24,781 nucleotides of DNA from Russula earlei (Eukaryota; Basidiomycota; Agaricomycetes; Russulales; Russulaceae). Position 1 is the stretch's first letter. The number at the start of each line of letters is the position of its first letter. Shown here piece by piece: positions 19,216 through 24,781 of this stretch. The notes under the pieces were generated by a model. That model was not told the DNA's origin, searched no databases, and saw only the letters and a list, made by a program, of their open reading frames with translations. A program made the translations under genes and the position numbers. The stretch spans positions 1-24,781 of the forward strand of contig JAGFNK010000706.1 of NCBI GenBank assembly GCA_025769875.1. Direction: 5' to 3'.

Positions 19216-19965
19216 TTGTTACGGGCTAATAATCGACTAGTAATTACAAAAGGAGGTCGAGAACGGTCGGGAGTCTCGGGAGAGGCTTCGGAGACCGACA
19301 TCAAGTCATCATCCGGCCTCATCGTCACGCGAACGGTCGAGCACGAAGGCAACAAAAAACAAACAAAAGGGAAGAGCCAAGGGAAAGAATGTGTGATCTG
19401 GGTTCTCTGTGTGGCCTGGCGTCGAAGCGAGAGAACACACAGAAATATAGCATTATCTCCATGGATGATCTGGAGCGAACAGCGTCGTACGGCCGCGGAA
19501 GGAACGAGGCATCGTCATGGTCTCTCCAGTCAGTCAAAACGCAATTGCCACGATGCCCAAGTCGTGACCACTGCACCCATCCCCGGAGATTTATCGCGCA
19601 CCGCGTCGGTCGATGTCGACAGCTCGAACGTCGAAGAGTCTGGGAGTCCAAGGCGGAAGGCGCATACATCGCCCCTGACTGACGGATCTGATAATCCGCG
19701 AACCGATTTGGAAACTGCCCGACCCGGCACCACTCACATTCACTACGCGTTGTGCAAGGCACAACAAACACTGGATGAGCGCGATACCGGCGGATACACC
19801 CCCCCACGGAGTCCCGTCCCTGGCAGCGGAAGGAGCATCGGATGGAAGCCTCTACGCGTTGCGCTTCGCATCCGATCGTCTCCGTTGGATGAATGGGGGG
19901 GGGAAGGGCAACGGACAGACAAGTCATTCCGGTCGAGTCGGAAGTCGTTGGAGCCACCAATGTGA
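19111..19965 (+). CDS. Weak candidate coding region, disordered protein
   Basis: An uninterrupted plus-strand frame of 284 codons starts at ATG 19111. Its second half is Ser/Thr/Asp/Pro-rich (ASVDVDSSNVEESGSPRR, TDGSDNPRTDLETARPGT), a composition common in basidiomycete disordered proteins. The minus strand carries a 253-codon ORF over the same DNA, and no domain is recognisable. It could be an exon of a larger gene or chance. Confidence 0.25.
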   Translation: MFGHCARCNVADQLQGSISITKRWVLATYATASFHLLRANNRLVITKGGRERSGVSGEASETDIKSSSGLIVTRTVEHEGNKKQTKGKSQGKECVIWVLCVAWRRSERTHRNIALSPWMIWSEQRRTAAEGTRHRHGLSSQSKRNCHDAQVVTTAPIPGDLSRTASVDVDSSNVEESGSPRRKAHTSPLTDGSDNPRTDLETARPGTTHIHYALCKAQQTLDERDTGGYTPPRSPVPGSGRSIGWKPLRVALRIRSSPLDEWGGEGQRTDKSFRSSRKSLEPPM

Positions 19966-20620
19966 AGCGAAAGGTGGAGTGGATAGAATGTAAGGTTGCC
20001 GATTTCGCGCTCCCGGGTCCCGACAACCGTCTCCCGGAGCAACCAACAGCGGAGCGACCGACAGAGAGAACTAAGATCCGAGTCACGCAGCGCTAGCACA
20101 TACCGCAATGCAACCACGCACGCGAGTTGCCTTCTCTTCATCTCCGCCCGACGTTCCACAATACACAATAGACATTTTCATCCCCCGCATGACGCGCAAC
20201 TAAGAGAGCTGTATGTGACGTTTTAATGACTTGGTGATGCGCCGCTGCGGTGGCGGCGGTGGCGGCGGCGTCGTCGCGGCACACACAGTATGCTAAAGTG
20301 AACTAAGGTGGTCGCGGAATCAGCAGAGACCAGCACGGATCTCCTCCTCCTCTTTCCGATCACAAACCCGGACGGAAATCGCCTTCTCCGTATCTCGCCG
20401 CCGCGGGGACGAGGGGAGCAGATCTTTCTTTTTTTCGCATTCGGTAAAAGGGAGGGGAGAAAGAAAAAAAAAAATCGCGAACCTGAGCAAAACACGTCAC
20501 GTACCCATTTGGTGATATTACGGCGAACGCCGGCAAATGGGGGGAAAGAAGGAATAAAGTAAAAAAAAAAAAAAAAAAAGAAAGAAAAAGAAAATAGGTA
20601 AAGCAACAACGAAACTCATA
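19966..20620. other. No gene supported; simple repeats
   Basis: It contains a GGT/GGC repeat patch at about 20241-20277 (GCGGTGGCGGCGGTGGCGGC) and A-runs at 20466-20474 and 20561-20579. Minus-strand ORFs through the runs encode poly-Phe and are artefacts of them. Confidence 0.45.
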
Positions 20621-20662
20621 TTTTTCTCGCCTTGCGCCTGCGGGCGCAAGGAACGAGAAAAA
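20621..20662. other. Strong bulged hairpin
   Basis: The left arm TTTTTCTCG-CCTTGCGCC (20621-20638) pairs with the right arm GGCGCAAGG-AA-CGAGAAAAA (20643-20662) across a four-base TGCG loop. Eighteen base pairs form, with only a two-base AA bulge. The outer T and A runs give the stem U-rich tails on either strand. It could be a structured RNA, a bidirectional terminator-like element or a palindromic footprint. Confidence 0.6.
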
Positions 20663-21885
20663 GGAACTCCCGCGGTGCCATCAACCGTTTGGGGACGCAA
20701 AGCGAAAGGACAATGAGCAAAATCGAATAAAAGGGAACATGGAGAAGCAAGGTCGAAAAGAAGTGCCCGTACAAAAGAGAAGTAGAGGGGGGAGAAGTCG
20801 ACAACCAAGTCAAACTGAAAGGGCACCGGAAATGGGCAAGTCACAGATTCTTCAGAGATGAAAGCCGAGGAGCGAAGTGGAGACCAACGAGCTTGGCGGG
20901 GGAAATTTGTGCAGAGTTTAGACTTCGTCGTGTGTGCATGGGCGTGTGTATCCATCCTGACGTAACAGGGTACGTTATACAATGGGCACGTGGCATCCAC
21001 GCGCGCAATAAGGGGGTAAGGTTCAAAACGTGGGGTCTCTCGCTCGCTCTCTCCTGGCCTTTGCACTGCCTCTACCCGGGGCTTATCTCAAAGGTTTTAT
21101 CTGCGCCACTGGCAATCACTACATGTCTCAGGATCGTTTCCATGCGCAAACACATCTACGGTGCCAGTTACCATAAGCTTGAATCGAACGAGGATTGATG
21201 CTATTGACCCGCGATCCCATCAGAGTCAATACATAGATCATGAAGAGAACCATGCGCCGATGGCGCAATTCGCACAAAAAATATGAAAAATAAAAATCTT
21301 ATACGAGGCAATGAATCCCACAGGGCCGGACAAATGACAGCAAAAGATCTAGAAAAACGACTGCTATTGCCACGCACCTGCCATGCACCCATGCAAAAAC
21401 GTTCATGACGCTCTGCGCCCCCACGCCGGCATTCACTTGCCCCCTTTGCCTTCCCCGTAGGCACAGAGCACCCCCCCATTTACAGAGATAAGATACGCGC
21501 TTGGAGTGCTTCTTCCCCATCTTCTGTTCCTCAACCCTGAATGAGGACGTCCGCCTCTCCGCCGCACACCGCTCGCGCCCCAATTTCGAGAGCCTATCGA
21601 CTTGCCTTGCTGGAGATAATCCCCCTTGCCTCGTGTGGGCATTCCTTCCCTGCGAGTCGGCGGCTACCGATGTCGCTGTCTGCTTTGCGCCTTGTGGCTC
21701 CCGGCTGTGTCGCTGCGTCCCTGGTGCACTACAGTGCTCACAACATACCCTATGGAAACTCGGTCTGCGGAGAGATTTCATTCCTTAATAAGTTCGAATG
21801 TGCATTCGATGCCACCGTTTTGAAAACTTTGCATCGCGCAATTGCGTTCAGAGACAATGGCCCTTCGGGTAAGTCCGCACCTGAC
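20663..21885. other. No gene supported
   Basis: ORFs of 100-180 codons occur on both strands without recognisable motifs. The plus-strand ORF 21541-21912 ends near a consensus GTAAGT donor at 21869, which could mark an exon, but no partner exon is clear. Confidence 0.35.
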
Positions 21886-21889
21886 TCAT

Positions 21890-21957
21890 CACACCGGCAT
21901 CGGTGTGGGTAAGCCGGTGATGGCGAAGCGCGGGTTTACGTCCGAGACGCGCTTCGC
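21890..21957. other. Pair of adjacent perfect inverted repeats
   Basis: CACACCG-GCAT-CGGTGTG (21890-21907) is followed by GCGAAGCGCG (21923-21932) paired with CGCGCTTCGC (21948-21957) over a 15-nt loop. ACCGGC (21893-21898) can also pair with GCCGGT (21913-21918), so alternative folds exist. The function is unknown. Confidence 0.5.
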
Positions 21958-24065
21958 CCCGTCAAGTCCGGGTAGGAGCGTGGGAGAGCAGGGCTTCATT
22001 GATGCATGCTATACGCCAGAAAGAGCGAGGGCGCGCCATGTTGCGCCGAATCTCCGCCAGCGTGAGACCGAGATTTCGCGTAAAGATACCATCGGGGCCT
22101 GAGCCGAAACGTGATCGCTGGGAGGCCAAAGCAAACACTGCCCGATTGTACCCCGCATCCACACGCGAGTCGTTATTCCTTGATATGACGAATACGCGTT
22201 CGCGCACCCGGGTGCAGCTACCCCTTCCGCTTCCGAACTGACTCGTCTCCGCGAGCACAAGATTGCCAATCCGAATTTGGCCATGTCACAGTCACAGCAG
22301 GTATTGTTTGCGAGGCCAACCAGCCGGCTCACGGCACAACTGAAACTGGGGATCGATAAGATCAGGATCTGAAAATGGATCTCGTCATCACCAAAGGCCA
22401 TCCGTTCAGGAAGTGCTCAATAGGTTCATCAGTGCACAAGTGCACAATCTCACCCATTTTTTGCTGGTTGGTTGAGTGCAAGCTTTACTCGAAAATAAAT
22501 CCATTTAGTCAGGTTTGCCGGTCTTCATGTGTGGGGACATGAGATAGAGAAAAAATTTACGGTGGTCCAGATGTACGGATAAGCACGCCTGCTTCGTCAT
22601 CTTCCAGAACCTACAGGCCGTCTGATACGCGCGAGGTTGATACGCCACCGCACGCAAGGAGAACATCGCAAGGGGGCTCATGTGAGTAGACCTCCCACCA
22701 ACGAGTCCTGTGTTTGAGAACGCCCGTGGTTGAACTAAACCACTTCGAGGCCATTCATTCCACGTTTAATGACGAGAACATGTCTGGCAGGCCTTTTTTT
22801 TTTTGTATTTTTTAAAAATGTACCGGCTGACTGAGGATTCGACGCCAATTACAGATCGCGCAACGCCACGGTGTGACCAGAGCGAGGGTGTACAGCTTGG
22901 TGGGGAGATTCGGGCAAATGGGGAATTGACCGAGGCGATAGACGCTTAGGAGACCGCAATCTGGCCCCACCTTTGCCTAGGAAAGAAAGGAAGGTGGATG
23001 CGTTTTCTTAGGAAAGGAGACTGTTTCGGGAGCTGGTGGAAGCAAAGCTCGATCATGTCGATCGCACAAGGTTTTTGTCTCCGCCCGTTTCGGGTGCAGG
23101 AGAGGGACGCTGTATCCAAGGCGACGAGGGGCGACGAAACACGTTCCGAGAGGTAACCACGGGTCCAAGCATCGATGGATGAAGATAATAGAGCTGGGAG
23201 GCCCAGGCGTCGATAGTGGCTGTACACACGAGTATTCCGTCGGGTCAAGGAAGTAAAATTGCGGAAAACTACGAAACAGAGTTAGCACAGAAAAGACAAG
23301 AGATCAGAGAGAAACAGATCGCGGCGACAGATACAGTATTTTTCCTCTGGAGAGACATGACAAGGGCAGGGGGATCTCCTACTTTCGTTCCCCGATTGAC
23401 GTCCTCCGAGCTCCAACCTCACATGGTGCTGGTATAAGCGGTCTCGGTGATGCATGGATGCCGCGCGCGTCGCGCGTAGTTTGCGTCGATGGGATTAGGA
23501 CACTAATAAATGGATCACGGGGCACAGGCACGGCCCCACGCCGCTACTCACGACATGGGCATGTCACGAGCGCAACATACGGCCATTTTTGCAAGCATTT
23601 CCGAAAACGCTGACAGCTGACGCCCAAGCGGCCAAAAAAAGGGAAAAAAAGGGGGAAGGGCACTCTGTCCCGGGCGCGACAGCACGTAAAATGACGTGGG
23701 GAAAAAAAGGTTCCGAAAAAACGAATCCTGAGTAAATCTGATACACCTCATTGAGCGCACATTGGTTCTGTTTTGTATGCGACCTACGAGGCGATGAGGT
23801 GAAAAGTAGAAAATGAAATGGGGCAAAGGAGAAGAAAAGCCACGATGGAGGATGAGGGAGGGGAGGGGTGCGGGCGCTAGGGGTCGTGACCGGTTATTCG
23901 GAATATGGAGTGGGGAGCAGGTGAGCATCCGAGAGAGGAAATGAGAGTTAGGCGCTGCAGATATGGTATTGGGTGGGACAGATGACGCAGGGCGGAAAGG
24001 AGATTTGAAGATATTGTGCTGCGATTACCGGATGGGGTGTAACAGAGAGAGGAGAAATTATGAAA
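21958..24065. other. Long region without a supported gene
   Basis: A minus-strand open stretch at 22258-21962 is protein-like (GPDGIFTRNLGLTLAEIRR) but shows no domain I recognise and no splice chain. A T-run lies at 22795-22804, followed by ATTTTTTAAAAAT. ORFs on both strands in 22,950-23,930 are short and biased. Confidence 0.35.
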
Positions 24066-24250
24066 TCAGAGAACGGACCGAGGACTACCCAGATGGGAAG
24101 TCTGATGAGCAAAAGGCCGAATGACAGTATCCGAGTCCTCACTGTTCGAGTCATCATCCATGGGGTTGGTAGAGCGGGGGCGGGGGCCATGGAAAGAGCT
24201 CACGGATCCTCGGTCAGGAAGCAGGCCTGACTCGTCCGGGAAAGTCGCTC
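24066..24250 (-). CDS. Possible terminal exon of a minus-strand gene entering from the right
   Basis: The minus-strand frame ending at TGA 24066-24068 reads DESGLLPDRGSVSSFHGPRP, then DDDSNSEDSDTV. This is a Ser/Asp-rich tail typical of a real C-terminus. Upstream there is a long pyrimidine tract (T-run at 24298-24310) and AG acceptors near 24250-24278, consistent with a preceding intron. The rest of the gene is not identifiable here and no function can be given. Confidence 0.3.
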
Positions 24251-24643
24251 CGGGGGTCATTAAAAGGTGACGACTCACGAGGGAAAAAGAGAAAGAAAAA
24301 AAAAAAAAAATAGAGAGAAAGGTACCTCGCGGGCGGAGCAATTAGGCGAACGAAGGGATGGGAAATGGAAGGGTCAAGAAAGGAGATAACTGAGGGAACG
24401 GAATATTCTTGCCAGCTAGGATTGCAAAAGACAATAGCGAGGCGGCAGTGGCTGACAGTATTTACATATGTTTGGGAATAGAATGGATGCACGAAATTCC
24501 TTTTATATCAGGGGTCCCTCGTCGATCCGATCGGGTACAGGACCCGATGGGATGGCTGGTTCGACTGAACCATTACGGCTCACTGCCCGCTCGTTCGGGG
24601 GGGAGGGACGAGGGGTTAAGAACTCCTGCTCGGACCCTTGTAC

Positions 24644-24650
24644 TATAAAG
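24644..24650 (+). promoter_or_regulatory. TATA box of a plus-strand gene beyond the right edge
   Basis: TATAAAG lies within CTTGTACTATAAAGCCTGCC. It is followed by about 130 nt of C/T-rich leader without an ATG, including CGCCGCCTCACAATTG. The spacing fits a core promoter with its transcription start near 24,680. The coding start would lie past the window. Confidence 0.5.
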
Positions 24651-24781
24651 CCTGCCCGCACTGCTAATTGTCTCGGTTGCCGCCGCCTCACAATTGTTTT
24701 TTACGCTCGTCCCGACAGGACAAAAGACCAACGACTGCACGCCTCTCTCGCCTTGAGCAACGACCCATTCTCCCTCCTGCT

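Noticed and set aside
19325..20086. 253-codon minus-strand ORF
   Set aside because: It is Cys/Arg/Ser-rich with no recognisable motif and lies opposite a slightly more protein-like plus-strand frame.
20518..21066. 182-codon minus-strand ORF with an apparent hydrophobic segment
   Set aside because: The hydrophobic stretch is poly-Phe from an A-run on the plus strand, not a genuine membrane helix.

Overview
The window looks like nuclear DNA of a filamentous basidiomycete, probably an agaricomycete. The grounds are very short introns (47-78 nt) with GT..AG ends and matching phases, long Pro/Ser-rich disordered proteins, an HMG-box regulator of the fungal mating/sexual-development type, a DUF6699 protein, and a WW-like membrane-tail family that I know from mushroom-forming fungi. 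I see no rRNA, tRNA, CRISPR array or bacterial gene organisation. All gene models are spliced models built by eye from splice sites, phase continuity and comparison between duplicated copies.

Layout. (1) About 240-8,590 is a tandem segmental duplication. Each unit carries one plus-strand gene of about nine exons (276-3795 and 5226-7725) and about 0.8 kb of related downstream DNA. Both genes can be spliced into complete reading frames of about 690-695 residues with the same intron positions and phases. Copy 1 alone has its 5' part expanded into nine degenerate ~100-125 nt repeats (423-1410), which carry splice-like signals and recur with a higher-order period of about 440 nt. A stray extra copy of the last coding exon lies at 7758-7920. 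(2) 8,789-10,087 is AT-rich DNA bounded by imperfect inverted repeats and flanked on both sides by CCGACCGACCGAC. It is probably a non-autonomous DNA transposon, with a GT-rich minisatellite inside. (3) 11,005-12,849, minus strand, is a three-exon HMG-box transcription factor of 567 residues. (4) 16,292 to at least 18,198, minus strand, is a gene of at least four exons with a disordered N-terminal region and a C-terminal DUF6699 domain. (5) 18.2-24.7 kb has little convincing coding sequence. It holds weak candidate exons, two hairpin regions, a possible terminal exon of a minus-strand gene entering from the right (24,066-24,250), and a TATA-like promoter at 24,644 for a plus-strand gene starting beyond the right edge.

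The genes do not form an obvious pathway or operon. The most unusual part is the duplicated WW/membrane-tail gene pair, in which one copy has a minisatellite whose repeat unit resembles a small exon plus an intron. The HMG gene has two introns that are multiples of three and free of stops; retention of one would insert 26 residues into the DNA-binding domain.
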